Source: Johnsonella ignava ATCC 51276 (GTDB lineage Bacteria > Bacillota > Clostridia > Lachnospirales > Lachnospiraceae). Taken from it: 64,000 nt of DNA. Shown one piece after another: positions 6,726 through 15,791 of the stretch (positions are counted from its first letter, which is position 1; each line of letters starts with the position of its first letter). The notes under the pieces are model-generated. The model was not told the DNA's origin and made no database searches. It was given only the letters and a program-made list of their open reading frames with translations. Where the stretch lies: NCBI RefSeq assembly GCF_000235445.1, contig NZ_JH378835.1:25536-89535 (forward strand), written 5' to 3'. Both the position numbers and the translations under genes were made by a program.

Positions 6726-9019
6726 TCCTCCTTTAAAAACTCGGCAATATTCATTCTGCTTAATCCTTTTACTCCAATGATTGTAGCAAAAACAGCAGAT
6801 AACAGCATTGCGAAAGGAACCAAAAAATATGTAAAGATCGGATTTCTGACAAAATGCACACCGCTAACTCCGATAAGAGAAAGAATCTTTCCTGTCAATC
6901 GATCGCCTACACTCAAAACCAGAAGGTTCCCTGCTAAAATACCCGCACTTAAGCTAAAAACCGTTTTTGCCATATACTGTAAATATAAACTCCTATTGCT
7001 AAAACCGATTGATTTCAAAATAGCATTCTGTCCTCTATCCTTTAAATACATCATCCTGACAAACAGACTTACAATCAGGAAAACCAGAAAAAGACAGGCA
7101 GCTAATGCTACTTTGGTAATATTTTCTACCATCACAATCGTATTTCCGAATATCTGTTTTAGATAAGTCTCAGTATCTGCAAATCTGGCAAAAGAATATC
7201 GCTGTGTATAATCCTCCATAAAATCTCTGACAGAGGAGCTCTCATGTAGCCTTATAGGAATCACTGTCCACACGGTATCACCTTCGTCAATACGAAAGTT
7301 TGTTTTTGCAGTCTTACCCCCGTTTGTCAGGTCCGAAAAAATCCCCGATACTCTCAGCACTCTTTCTTCATTTCCAATCAGGAGAGTAATGCTGTCCCCT
7401 TCTTTCTTTGACAATTCATCAGATGCCAGCTTCGATAATGCTATTTCATAATCACTTAATGGAGCCTTTCCCGAAATATATCTTATCGGAAAACTGCTTT
7501 GTTTGCCGGAATCAATCCACAGTTTTTGCCTCGTTCCTTCCTCTGTCCTGTAATCGACCAGCTTTCCTGTGTAAAGTTCAAATTTATCTACGGCAGGGTC
7601 TTTCTCCAAATCCTTAAGCAGTGCTTGCAGTGCCTCTTCATTTTTTGCAGTCTCAGATATATCTATTCGTATATCATAAACTCCTACACCCAGGTAGTTT
7701 ACAAAATTCTTATCCGATATAGTCGAATATATTGACATCGGAATTGTCAGAATAAATACTGAAAGCACAAAAACCGAAACCAGTGTAAAGTACATCTTTT
7801 TTCTGGCAAAAAAATCGCTGATTACAAGCTGCAGCATCTTCGGCAAATTCGAAAGAGAGTGTAAAAAAATTTCTTTTTCCTCTACCGCATTCTCATTTAA
7901 CTTCAAATATTTTAACCTTTTTGAGAGTTTATTCATATAAAGATAAATCACCAGAAATATAAGTGCACTTAGGATAAACGCAGCCGCATAGCTTAATCCG
8001 CTTTCCTGCGTCTCTCCGAAAAACATCTTCATATTTGCAAGAAAGGGACGCTTTAGCAGAAATGAGAGAAAGAATCCCGCTATCGAAGATATCCCTGCTA
8101 TGAAAAGATATTTTGCCAGAAATAACAGCCTGATCTCTGCCGGAGATATACCGATTGCTTTTAGTACGGCAAGTTCCCTGTAATCCTCTTCAAGCTTAGC
8201 CAAAAGAGTAAAACGTATACATAAGAGCGAAATCCCTATAATAAGCATACCTATTAAAAGCAAGGCAATGATCGTAATACCATCTGAAAAAGCATTTACA
8301 ATTTTGAACAGGCGATAACTTAAAAAAGGCGGTCCGTTTGATTCTAATCCTGATTCAGCATAAGCGGCTTCAATCTTTGAAGAATCCTTTAAATCATGCA
8401 AACGAAACTCTATCAAATACTCCGGATTTCCCAATGCTTTAATGGAGCTATAATCCTCCTCATTGATTATAAAACGCTTGGAAATGGATATTGATGAATT
8501 CATCTGGGAATCTCTTACAAAACCCGTTACTTTAAGCCTGTGATCTCGAATACTGAGAATATCTCCCTCCTTGACAAGTCCTGCACTTTGATAGAATATA
8601 GGAACATATACCTCTCCGATTTTCGGATTAATCTTGTTTCCTTTCAGATCCAGCAAATAATCAAACTTCGGACTTTGCACCGAAAAACCGTTATCATATA
8701 CAAAATCTTTCAATGAAACTCCGTTAAAAGCAAGGAGAGATTGATCTATATTTAAAAATTCCAGAATCTGATATTCCTCAATCTCAGGATGAGATTCCAC
8801 AAATAATTTCATTCGCTCCATATTTATCTCTCCGGTATGCATCTGTAAAAGATGAGGAGTCTCTGCTTTTTCAAGCAAGCTATGAATAGAGTCATTTAAG
8901 CGAATCGTAAGCTGACCTGCCACTGCCAAAAACGCAACTGACAGGATAATGAAAAATGCAATATTAAAACTTTGCAGACGATTATACTTTATATCATTTT
9001 TAAGCAGCGTCCAATACAT
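6722..9019 (-). CDS. ABC transporter permease, FtsX/MacB-like
   Basis: A 765-residue membrane protein with an N-terminal transmembrane helix (about residues 20-45), a large extracytoplasmic domain, then three helices, a repeat of this plan (second anchor near 410-430, second soluble domain) and three C-terminal helices. This is the two-FtsX-domain, eight-helix plan. The start at 9019 has GGAGG 7 bases upstream; an in-frame start at 9046 lies inside the MFS gene without such a site. It overlaps the MFS gene end by 20 bases and the ATPase start by 4. Confidence 0.9.
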   Translation of the reverse strand: MYWTLLKNDIKYNRLQSFNIAFFIILSVAFLAVAGQLTIRLNDSIHSLLEKAETPHLLQMHTGEINMERMKLFVESHPEIEEYQILEFLNIDQSLLAFNGVSLKDFVYDNGFSVQSPKFDYLLDLKGNKINPKIGEVYVPIFYQSAGLVKEGDILSIRDHRLKVTGFVRDSQMNSSISISKRFIINEEDYSSIKALGNPEYLIEFRLHDLKDSSKIEAAYAESGLESNGPPFLSYRLFKIVNAFSDGITIIALLLIGMLIIGISLLCIRFTLLAKLEEDYRELAVLKAIGISPAEIRLLFLAKYLFIAGISSIAGFFLSFLLKRPFLANMKMFFGETQESGLSYAAAFILSALIFLVIYLYMNKLSKRLKYLKLNENAVEEKEIFLHSLSNLPKMLQLVISDFFARKKMYFTLVSVFVLSVFILTIPMSIYSTISDKNFVNYLGVGVYDIRIDISETAKNEEALQALLKDLEKDPAVDKFELYTGKLVDYRTEEGTRQKLWIDSGKQSSFPIRYISGKAPLSDYEIALSKLASDELSKKEGDSITLLIGNEERVLRVSGIFSDLTNGGKTAKTNFRIDEGDTVWTVIPIRLHESSSVRDFMEDYTQRYSFARFADTETYLKQIFGNTIVMVENITKVALAACLFLVFLIVSLFVRMMYLKDRGQNAILKSIGFSNRSLYLQYMAKTVFSLSAGILAGNLLVLSVGDRLTGKILSLIGVSGVHFVRNPIFTYFLVPFAMLLSAVFATIIGVKGLSRMNIAEFLKEE

Positions 9020-10292
9020 GCTCTTCCTCCAATTTTCTAATTTCATTCCTGCATGGCAAAGTCAAGGCTATAATCATAAGGAAAGCACCTGCAAGAATAA
9101 TCATAAGTGCAGCACTTCTCCCCTCGCCTCTGCCGATTAACGCCAGAACCGCCCTTGCAATACCGCCTTCCTTTTGTATAAAAGGATTTATAATAAAATC
9201 AACGAGCACTCCTGTCAGGGCGTATGCGGCTACATAACCCACCTGAGAAATAAGACCTATAAGTCCCCATGCTTTTCCCTGATGAACTGACGGAACAGTA
9301 ACTCTTACCAGATAATCCATCGCCGTATTTGCAAACGGCAGGCTCAAAAAAAGACAAAACCCGAAAAGACAGACCATGATCTTATTCTCTCTCCATGCAA
9401 ATGCAGCCATAAAAAATCCCATTCCAAACAGAGCAAACTGCAAAATATACGTCAAATCTTTTTTTATACTCACCCTGCCTAAAATTAATCCGCCTGCCAA
9501 CATTCCGAAAGCTGAAATCGTAGTTGCAAATCCTGCGAAAGATTCTCCACCAAAGGACAAAAGCATCGGTATCATAAGAGTCTGAACTGTCCCCAGACAA
9601 AAGGAAACCAAAATGCCCAGCATAACCAGAACCCAGAGTCCCTTTTTATCATAAATAATATGAAAACCGAATTTCAAATCTTCCCCCAGTTTAGCTTCCA
9701 CAGGACGACATACTCCCTTCATTTCCTTTCTTACAGCATAGGTAACCGGTAAAGTAATCAGTATGGTTAGAATGTCAAGAAAAAGGATCGAACGGATGCC
9801 TGCAATGCTTAAAACTAGTCCTGAAAGCACCGGTGAAAGCAGATAGCGTGAAGCCGGTATCAGCTGCACCATTCCACTCGCTTTTGTATATTCCTCTTTT
9901 TCCAGCAGATCTGATATCGTAGAACGAAATGACGGCTCCACCAGAGAAGAAAATCCTGAACTTATCGCCGCTCCAAGAAGTATTCCTCCAATTAGAAATG
10001 TTTCATGCAGAAACTGCAAAGAAAACAGTATACACAGCAAACCTGTAATGGATAATCCGTCTCCCATAAGCATCAACAGCCTGCGGTCATGACGATCTGC
10101 CAAAACACCTGCAAACGGGGAAAAAAGAAGCCCCGGAAGAAAACCTGCCAGAATCATTAATCCGGTCATACTGCTCATCCCTGTTTTTTGATAAATAAAA
10201 ATACCAAGTGCAAAAGAACTCATACCCGAGCCGCTTGCCGAAATAAGGCTGGCTCCCCATAATAATAAAAATTTCTTATATCCGTTACTCAT
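9000..10292 (-). CDS. MFS efflux transporter
   Basis: A 430-residue major facilitator protein with about 12 predicted helices and the family A-motif-like loop GVLADRHDRR between helices 2 and 3, as in MefA/TetV-type drug exporters. The start at 10292 has GAGGTG upstream; the in-frame codon at 10301 is GTG inside that site. It lies between the TetR regulator and an ABC exporter pair, so all four genes probably share one promoter. Macrolide or other drug export is plausible, but the substrate cannot be read from the sequence. Confidence 0.88.
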   Translation of the reverse strand: MSNGYKKFLLLWGASLISASGSGMSSFALGIFIYQKTGMSSMTGLMILAGFLPGLLFSPFAGVLADRHDRRLLMLMGDGLSITGLLCILFSLQFLHETFLIGGILLGAAISSGFSSLVEPSFRSTISDLLEKEEYTKASGMVQLIPASRYLLSPVLSGLVLSIAGIRSILFLDILTILITLPVTYAVRKEMKGVCRPVEAKLGEDLKFGFHIIYDKKGLWVLVMLGILVSFCLGTVQTLMIPMLLSFGGESFAGFATTISAFGMLAGGLILGRVSIKKDLTYILQFALFGMGFFMAAFAWRENKIMVCLFGFCLFLSLPFANTAMDYLVRVTVPSVHQGKAWGLIGLISQVGYVAAYALTGVLVDFIINPFIQKEGGIARAVLALIGRGEGRSAALMIILAGAFLMIIALTLPCRNEIRKLEEEHVLDAA

Positions 10293-10314
10293 CTTATCCA
10301 CCTCACTTTTAATA

Positions 10315-10920
10315 TCAGGACAATACCTTTAATCTGTCGAAACTCCCCTCTTTTGCCCCCAGCATTCGCTCTATATTGTATAAAAGGCTCTCCGTCCGGC
10401 GTTCTAAATCCTTTTTATCCATATTTTCATAATGTACATCTATAAATCCTATGATCATAACCAAAATCAGCTCCGCACTCTCATAAGGAAAAGCATTGTG
10501 AAATATACCTTCTTCCACACCCTCTTTGATAATATCCCCCAGTATAGGAGTGATTTTTTGAATGAAGGATATGTTGCTCTTTTCATGAAAAAGTGCATTC
10601 TGAGGTTGATTCATATAATCAATCATCAAATTCCCGCCGGATAAACGCTTCATACTCGTACTTGAAAACAATGCAAAAATCTTTTCATATACGGGCAGTT
10701 CTTTCTTCAAAACAATACTTTGTGCCTCTTCTACTATTTTTTTTGCAGAACGCTCTATAATCGCATCCATAATTGCCTCTTTAGATTCAAAATGATAATA
10801 CAGAGTGCCCCTCGCAATATCCAATTTACTTAAAATATCACTAATTGAAGTATTATCATATCCCTTTTCCAGAAAAAGAGAGAATGAAATATCCAAAATC
10901 TGTTCTTTTTTATTCTTCAT
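10315..10920 (-). CDS. TetR-family repressor of the adjacent efflux operon
   Basis: This 201-residue protein has an N-terminal TetR HTH (residues 5-50, including TSISDILSKLDIARGTLYYHFESKEAIMD split by a variable loop) and a helical ligand domain. It is the first gene of the MFS-ABC operon. A near-palindromic site directly upstream of its start codon suggests autoregulation, with release by a substrate of the pumps. Confidence 0.9.
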   Translation of the reverse strand: MKNKKEQILDISFSLFLEKGYDNTSISDILSKLDIARGTLYYHFESKEAIMDAIIERSAKKIVEEAQSIVLKKELPVYEKIFALFSSTSMKRLSGGNLMIDYMNQPQNALFHEKSNISFIQKITPILGDIIKEGVEEGIFHNAFPYESAELILVMIIGFIDVHYENMDKKDLERRTESLLYNIERMLGAKEGSFDRLKVLS

Positions 10921-10937
10921 AAGTTTTCCTCCTTTTT

Positions 10938-10954
10938 AGACTGACAGTCGGTCT
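10938..10954. promoter_or_regulatory. Candidate TetR operator
   Basis: The 17-base near-palindrome AGACTGACAGTCGGTCT lies 18-34 bases before the TetR start codon. It looks like common TetR-type operators with TGACNGTC-like cores (three mismatching positions including the centre). Confidence 0.65.
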
Positions 10955-11015
10955 GTTTTTTATATTGTAACAGGAATAAAAAAATTTGTCAACTGAATTT
11001 GAGCATAAATAAAAA

Positions 11016-11050
11016 CCTGCCGGGCGGATAGTTAAAATCCGCCTGACAGG
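11016..11050 (-). terminator. Terminator of the pyrimidine/beta-alanine operon
   Basis: A long stem of about 14 pairs (CCTGTCAGGCGGAT pairing with ATCCGCCCGGCAGG, two mismatches) with a 7-nt loop is followed on the minus strand by TTTTTATTT, 14 bases after the last gene. On the plus strand CTCCTTTTTT also follows, so it may work both ways. Confidence 0.85.
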
Positions 11051-11063
11051 CTCCTTTTTTGTA

Positions 11064-12635
11064 TTAAATTATTCCTTCTTTTTTAAGCTCTTCAAGCTCA
11101 GCATCGGACAGACCGTAGATTTCCTTATTATGTTGCCCAAGCATCGGAGCAGGTGTATCTACGCTTCCGGGGGTTGCACTTAATTTTATCGGGCATCCCT
11201 GAAAATACATATCACCTATTAAGGGATGCTCCATATGCACCATCATCTCTCTCTCCTGAAACTGCGGATGCTCTATCGCCTCCTTCATATCAAGTACGGG
11301 ACCGCATGGAATGCCGACTTTATCAAACATTTCCTCAATATCTCTCTTTTTATGCTTTTTAACCCATTGCACTATAATATCATGCAGTCCGTCATTGTAA
11401 TTTTTTACTCTAAGGTCATTTGTACAGTATTTAGGATGCTGTACAAGATCACTGCGTCCTATAACATCACAAAATACCTTAAAAAGCTTGTCATTCCCGA
11501 CTCCAAGTGCCACATAACCGTCTTCTGCCTCATAAATATTAAACGGTGCTATAGTAAGATCTATATTTCCTTGTCTTTGAGGTATTGTACCTGAAAGAGT
11601 TGTTGTAACTATAGCATTTTCAAGTAAAGTAAATATAGTATCCGCCATAGCCACGTCTACATGCTGCCCCTTACCGGTAACACTTCTTCTGTACAGTGCC
11701 ATTAAAACACCTACACATAGGTATATACCTGTAACATTATCGGCTATTGAAGCACCCACTTTTACCGGTGGAGTATCCGGGTAGCCTGTGATATTTACCA
11801 TGCCTGCAAGCGACTGTGCCACGATATCATAACAAGGTCTGTGTGATAAAGGACCATACTGCCCAAATCCGGTTCCTGAGGCATATATAATGCCGGGATT
11901 TATTTTCTTTAATGTTTCATAGTCTACCTTAAGTTTTTTAGTAACACCCGGTCTAAAATTTTCAACAACAATATCAGCCTCTTTTACAAGCTTATAAAAT
12001 ATTTCTCTGCCTTTATCCGATTTAAGATTAATAGTACAGCCCTTTTTATTGCGGTTAAGAAATGCATAAAATCCGCTTTCATTTGTCTTTTCATCTATAG
12101 GAGGCCAAAATCTGCACTGTTCCCCGCCTATAGGTTCAAACTTTATTACTTCGGCTCCGTTATCTCCAAGTAATGTGGTACAAAACGGACCGTTATATGC
12201 ATGTGTCAAATCAAGTACCCTTATTCCTGAAAGTGCTTTATTACCTGATTTCCTATCCAGTTTTTTTTTAGGTATCTCATATTCAAATATGGCAAGAGTT
12301 GAAAGCGGAGGATCCTCAAGTACATCTATAGAACTTGCAAATTTCGGCTTTTCAGGAATTTGTGCAACTTTAAATGAACGAACCTCTATCAGTGTTTTTT
12401 CATCTTCTTCCTTCAGTATACGTGCCCTTATTTCAATATAATCTCCTGCAAAACACGGTACAAAAAGCCTTATTTTTTTTACTTTAGAGCATCTTCCTGT
12501 ATTTTTATATACCTTTGCCATAAGCCTGTCGGCTGCATCTTCTAAAAGGGTTATAGATCTTGCACCATTTACAACACCTCCCCCATAAAATGCATCTCTG
12601 GTTGACATACGGTACCTCATAGTAATTTCATGCAT
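11064..12635 (-). CDS. Fusion: beta-alanyl-CoA ammonia-lyase-like hotdog domain + class III CoA-transferase
   Basis: This 523-residue protein joins two enzymes. Residues 1-123 form a hotdog-fold domain with the MSTRDAFYGGGVVNGAR and PCFAGDYIE motifs seen in 3-aminobutyryl-/beta-alanyl-CoA ammonia-lyases. Residues from about 133 form a CaiB/BaiF class III CoA-transferase with LLGDNGAEVIK, NRNKKG and the probable catalytic Asp332 in VDVAMAD. Inferred role: charge beta-alanine with CoA, then eliminate ammonia to give acrylyl-CoA. It ends an operon whose earlier genes make beta-alanine from uracil. The start at 12635 has AGGAAAGG upstream; 12650 is the alternative. The CoA-transferase call is firm; the substrate comes from context. 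Confidence 0.85.
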   Translation of the reverse strand: MHEITMRYRMSTRDAFYGGGVVNGARSITLLEDAADRLMAKVYKNTGRCSKVKKIRLFVPCFAGDYIEIRARILKEEDEKTLIEVRSFKVAQIPEKPKFASSIDVLEDPPLSTLAIFEYEIPKKKLDRKSGNKALSGIRVLDLTHAYNGPFCTTLLGDNGAEVIKFEPIGGEQCRFWPPIDEKTNESGFYAFLNRNKKGCTINLKSDKGREIFYKLVKEADIVVENFRPGVTKKLKVDYETLKKINPGIIYASGTGFGQYGPLSHRPCYDIVAQSLAGMVNITGYPDTPPVKVGASIADNVTGIYLCVGVLMALYRRSVTGKGQHVDVAMADTIFTLLENAIVTTTLSGTIPQRQGNIDLTIAPFNIYEAEDGYVALGVGNDKLFKVFCDVIGRSDLVQHPKYCTNDLRVKNYNDGLHDIIVQWVKKHKKRDIEEMFDKVGIPCGPVLDMKEAIEHPQFQEREMMVHMEHPLIGDMYFQGCPIKLSATPGSVDTPAPMLGQHNKEIYGLSDAELEELKKEGII

Positions 12636-12703
12636 ATTACCTTTCCTCATCTTTCATCAATTATATTTACATATTAAGCAAACATTCGCAATCTTCTCTA
12701 CAT

Positions 12704-13162
12704 CTAGATCGATTCAACTTCTCTCCATGGATCCTTTACCATTCCGAAAGGCTGCTCTCCCCTCTGTACCTCTTTTTTTACAACCAGTACCACAGTGCCT
12801 TCCGTTATAAGTTTAGGCTCGTCAAAATAATACATATCACCGGGATTTGCATCTTTAACCCCCATCCTTGAAGCTAAAGTTGCAACCTTATATGTTTTTA
12901 CCCTGCATGTCCTTGAAGTATTCCCTGCTTTTATAAGCTCCGCACTGAAATCAAGCTGATCTCCAACATACGCATCTTCATAAAGTTCAACATCTGTGTA
13001 TCCAAGACAGAGAGACTCATCTCCGTCATTAAGTATCATAAGTTCCGTTTCAGCATCACCTATAAAATCAAACTGCCTGCCGAAAGGTATTACACCGTCA
13101 GGACTGTTTGCATCCGCCGTTGTCATTTTATAACTGAGTAATGCCTTTTTTCTTGTACTCAT
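12704..13162 (-). CDS. Hotdog-fold protein, beta-alanyl-CoA ammonia-lyase-like
   Basis: A 152-residue single hotdog domain resembling Clostridium propionicum beta-alanyl-CoA:ammonia lyase and 3-aminobutyryl-CoA lyases, with ELMILNDGDESLCLGY and DAYVGDQLDF at the usual places. It is a paralogue of the N-terminal domain of the next gene's product. Unlike that domain, it lacks the HYGG/FYGG-type turn near residue 19, having NSPDG instead. The two may therefore form a hetero-oligomer with one catalytic and one structural partner. The start at 13162 has GGAGG 6 bases upstream. Family likely; exact substrate inferred. Confidence 0.7.
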   Translation of the reverse strand: MSTRKKALLSYKMTTADANSPDGVIPFGRQFDFIGDAETELMILNDGDESLCLGYTDVELYEDAYVGDQLDFSAELIKAGNTSRTCRVKTYKVATLASRMGVKDANPGDMYYFDEPKLITEGTVVLVVKKEVQRGEQPFGMVKDPWREVESI

Positions 13163-13181
13163 AGATTCCTCCAAAAATATT

Positions 13182-14438
13182 TTAATTCCTATCCAAATTT
13201 AAAACCGCATTTAAAAGTACTTCCGCTCCCTTTACACACTGCTCTAAAGACGTAAATTCTTCCTCACAATGCGAATGACCGTCTTTTGACGGAACAAAAA
13301 TCATAGTTGTCGGCATCATATAAGAAGCAAACTGAGCATCATGACCTGCTCCCGAATTTATTTTTTGATTTTTATATCCAAGTTCATCAACCGCTTCCTG
13401 AACATAGCCTACAAGTTTTTTATTGAAATAAACTGTATCTCTTGTCCATGCCACTTCACTTTCTATACGGCATTTTGCCAATTCTTCCGGAAGATTCTTT
13501 ATAGCCTTTACAACCCCTTCTATCACTTTAGGATCTTCATGTCTTGCATCAAGTGAAAACTCCACCATATCGGGTATTACTGTATGTACATTCGGATGAC
13601 AGAGTATCTCTCCTGTAGTATAAACAAGATCGGGGGCAAGCTTGTCAAGCTCATTGTGAAGCTGCTGTATAGCCAGTGCAGCTGCATATAAAGCATCTTT
13701 CCTGTATTTCATAGGAGTTGTTCCTGCATGATCCGACTGACCGAAAGCTCTTATACGGTAATTTACCATGCCGAGCACACAGGTAACTACACCTATATCA
13801 TTGCCTGCAGCTTCAAGTATAGGTCCCTGCTCTATATGAAGCTCAAACATTGCCGAATACTCTTTTGGATTAAGCCTGTTTTTTTTATCACCTTTATACT
13901 TATTCTTATCAAGCATTTCACCGAAAGTAACCGTTTTATCAAGTACCGACTTTGAGAGCAGCATATTTTCATGTTTAAAATTTTTCCTTATATTCTCAGG
14001 CAGATAATCATAGCAAATTACACCTGACGACATCATTGCCGGAGGATAAAGAGAGCCCTCCTCATTAGTCCATATCATTGCAGTAATATTATGTTTATGA
14101 GGAATTTTTTCATCAGCTATGGTTTCGAGTGCTTCCATTGCAGACATCACTCCCAGTATTCCGTCGTAATTTCCTCCGTTTCTGACCGAATCACAGTGAG
14201 ATGCCATAACTATACCCGGCAGATTTGGACTGCTTCCCTTAATTGTGGCATACATATTTGCCATATCATCGGTTTTAATTTCCGCACCTATTACCTTCAT
14301 TCTTTTTACAAATTCATCTCTCGCCTGAAGATCTTCCTGAGAAAGTGTATAGCGTGTAACTCCTCCATGACCCGCATCTCCATACTTACTCATTGTTTTA
14401 ATCTTATCTTCCATTCTTTGTTTACTGCATTTATACAT
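13182..14438 (-). CDS. Beta-ureidopropionase / N-carbamoyl-amino-acid amidohydrolase (M20 family)
   Basis: A 418-residue zinc amidohydrolase of the allantoate amidohydrolase/N-carbamoyl-L-amino-acid hydrolase group. Metal-binding and dimer motifs are visible: ASHCDSVRNGGNYDG, NEEGS, HIEQGP and DHAGTTPM, with a C-terminal GAGHDAQ. Within this operon the natural substrate is N-carbamoyl-beta-alanine, released by the dihydropyrimidinase, giving beta-alanine, CO2 and ammonia. GGAGGT precedes the start codon. Allantoate hydrolysis is possible by family but no other purine genes are nearby. Confidence 0.88.
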   Translation of the reverse strand: MYKCSKQRMEDKIKTMSKYGDAGHGGVTRYTLSQEDLQARDEFVKRMKVIGAEIKTDDMANMYATIKGSSPNLPGIVMASHCDSVRNGGNYDGILGVMSAMEALETIADEKIPHKHNITAMIWTNEEGSLYPPAMMSSGVICYDYLPENIRKNFKHENMLLSKSVLDKTVTFGEMLDKNKYKGDKKNRLNPKEYSAMFELHIEQGPILEAAGNDIGVVTCVLGMVNYRIRAFGQSDHAGTTPMKYRKDALYAAALAIQQLHNELDKLAPDLVYTTGEILCHPNVHTVIPDMVEFSLDARHEDPKVIEGVVKAIKNLPEELAKCRIESEVAWTRDTVYFNKKLVGYVQEAVDELGYKNQKINSGAGHDAQFASYMMPTTMIFVPSKDGHSHCEEEFTSLEQCVKGAEVLLNAVLNLDRN

Positions 14439-14464
14439 AATTACCTCCTTAAATATTTTAATTG

Positions 14465-14932
14465 TTATTTACTAAACCTCTTTCTAAAATATTCAAAAAA
14501 TTGTTTTATAAATTCCTTTAAGAGTTGAAATAAGATCAAGGACACTATTATGCCGCTTGCAAGTGCTCCTGCAATTAAAAGTGATTGTATACCGTAAAAA
14601 GCAAATCTTTCCCTTTGATTTTTTAACGCACAGTGCATGGTTGTATAAAGTGAAAATCCTGGAATAAGAGGTATAAAACCTACAGCCAAAAATACTGTCG
14701 CAGGCTTTTTTTTAAGTCTTGCAAAAACTTCAGCATACAGACCTAAAAACAAAGCGGCAAAAAAATACCTTATCCCCTCTCCTTTAAAATATATTGCCGC
14801 CGTCAGATATACCCCCCATGAAAGCATACCGCCAAGCGAAGACCACAACATACTGGATCCTTTCAGATTAAAAACAAGTGCAAATCCCAATGCTCCAAAG
14901 AATGCAGCTGCAAGCTGTATTATCTCTCTCAT
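14465..14932 (-). CDS. ThrE_2-type small membrane subunit of threonine/serine exporter family
   Basis: This 155-residue protein has about four to five hydrophobic helices and the family stretch AVGFIPLIPGFSLYTTM near residues 85-105 (ThrE_2, formerly DUF3815). It works with the larger ThrE-like protein encoded next to it (73 bases away). The corynebacterial exporter ThrE is a fusion of the two. Placed within a pyrimidine/beta-alanine operon, the pair may move beta-alanine or a related amino acid. A second such pair is at 45.7-47.2 kb. Confidence 0.85.
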   Translation of the reverse strand: MREIIQLAAAFFGALGFALVFNLKGSSMLWSSLGGMLSWGVYLTAAIYFKGEGIRYFFAALFLGLYAEVFARLKKKPATVFLAVGFIPLIPGFSLYTTMHCALKNQRERFAFYGIQSLLIAGALASGIIVSLILFQLLKEFIKQFFEYFRKRFSK

Positions 14933-15005
14933 TACAGACCTCTGCCCAATTATTTAAAAATAGTGAAATTAAGTATTCCAAGTCCGCTTTAACACCTGCT
15001 CATAC

Positions 15006-15785
15006 CTATAAAATCAGTTTCCCTATGGACATTCCAAGTGCTACCGCAATACTTAATAAAACGGATTCCGTAAAACGTACAAAACCGGATATAATATTTC
15101 CTGAAAAGAGATCTCTAAAAGAATTTGTAATCATAAGCCCGGGTATAAGAACCATTATATTTCCTATACTTATATTTTCAGCTGACTCTCCTATGTTAAA
15201 TTTTACAAATAATACAGCAAGTATCCCCGCCGCTCCGGCACACACACAGGAACTTAAAAATTTATTCATCTTCAGTTTTTTCAGCACTGTTTCATATGCA
15301 TGCATCATAAAACCTATAATACAGGCAGATACCGCTTCAGCGGTACTGCCCCCGAAAAATATCGTAAATGCGGCTGAAATCATGCCATATCCTATAAATG
15401 TCCTGACAAATGAAGCCCCATTTAATTTATTTATGCTTTTAATATCATCTTTTATAGACTTAATATCAGGCTTTATTCTGCATATATTTCTTGAAAGACT
15501 GTTTAGGTATTCCAGCTTATATAAATCATACTTAAATGATTCTATTCTCCTGCTCTGAGTTATATATCCCTCATTTTCACAGTAAATAGTAACCAGTATT
15601 ACATACGGTATTGAAAAGACATTAATCTCCTTTGCACCGTAAGCCTTACAAATCCTGCTTATAGAATCTTCCACTCTGCTGATTTCAGCACCGTTTACAA
15701 GCATTTCAGCCCCTATATCCAGTGCATATGACAATAAAAGTTTCCCTGTATCGTCAGATAATTTCACACAGTATTCATCATCCAT
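15006..15785 (-). CDS. ThrE-like membrane exporter subunit (DUF1212)
   Basis: This 259-residue protein has a soluble N-terminal region with the family motif GAEMLVNGAEISRVEDSI (residues 25-42) and about five C-terminal helices ending in LIPGLMITNSFRDLFSGN. It is the large half of the two-part ThrE-type amino-acid exporter. The start codon is 6 bases after the dihydropyrimidinase stop and has no clear Shine-Dalgarno site, so translation is probably coupled. Export of an amino-acid product of pyrimidine breakdown is inferred; uptake cannot be excluded. Confidence 0.85.
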   Translation of the reverse strand: MDDEYCVKLSDDTGKLLLSYALDIGAEMLVNGAEISRVEDSISRICKAYGAKEINVFSIPYVILVTIYCENEGYITQSRRIESFKYDLYKLEYLNSLSRNICRIKPDIKSIKDDIKSINKLNGASFVRTFIGYGMISAAFTIFFGGSTAEAVSACIIGFMMHAYETVLKKLKMNKFLSSCVCAGAAGILAVLFVKFNIGESAENISIGNIMVLIPGLMITNSFRDLFSGNIISGFVRFTESVLLSIAVALGMSIGKLIL

Positions 15786-15791
15786 AAATTA

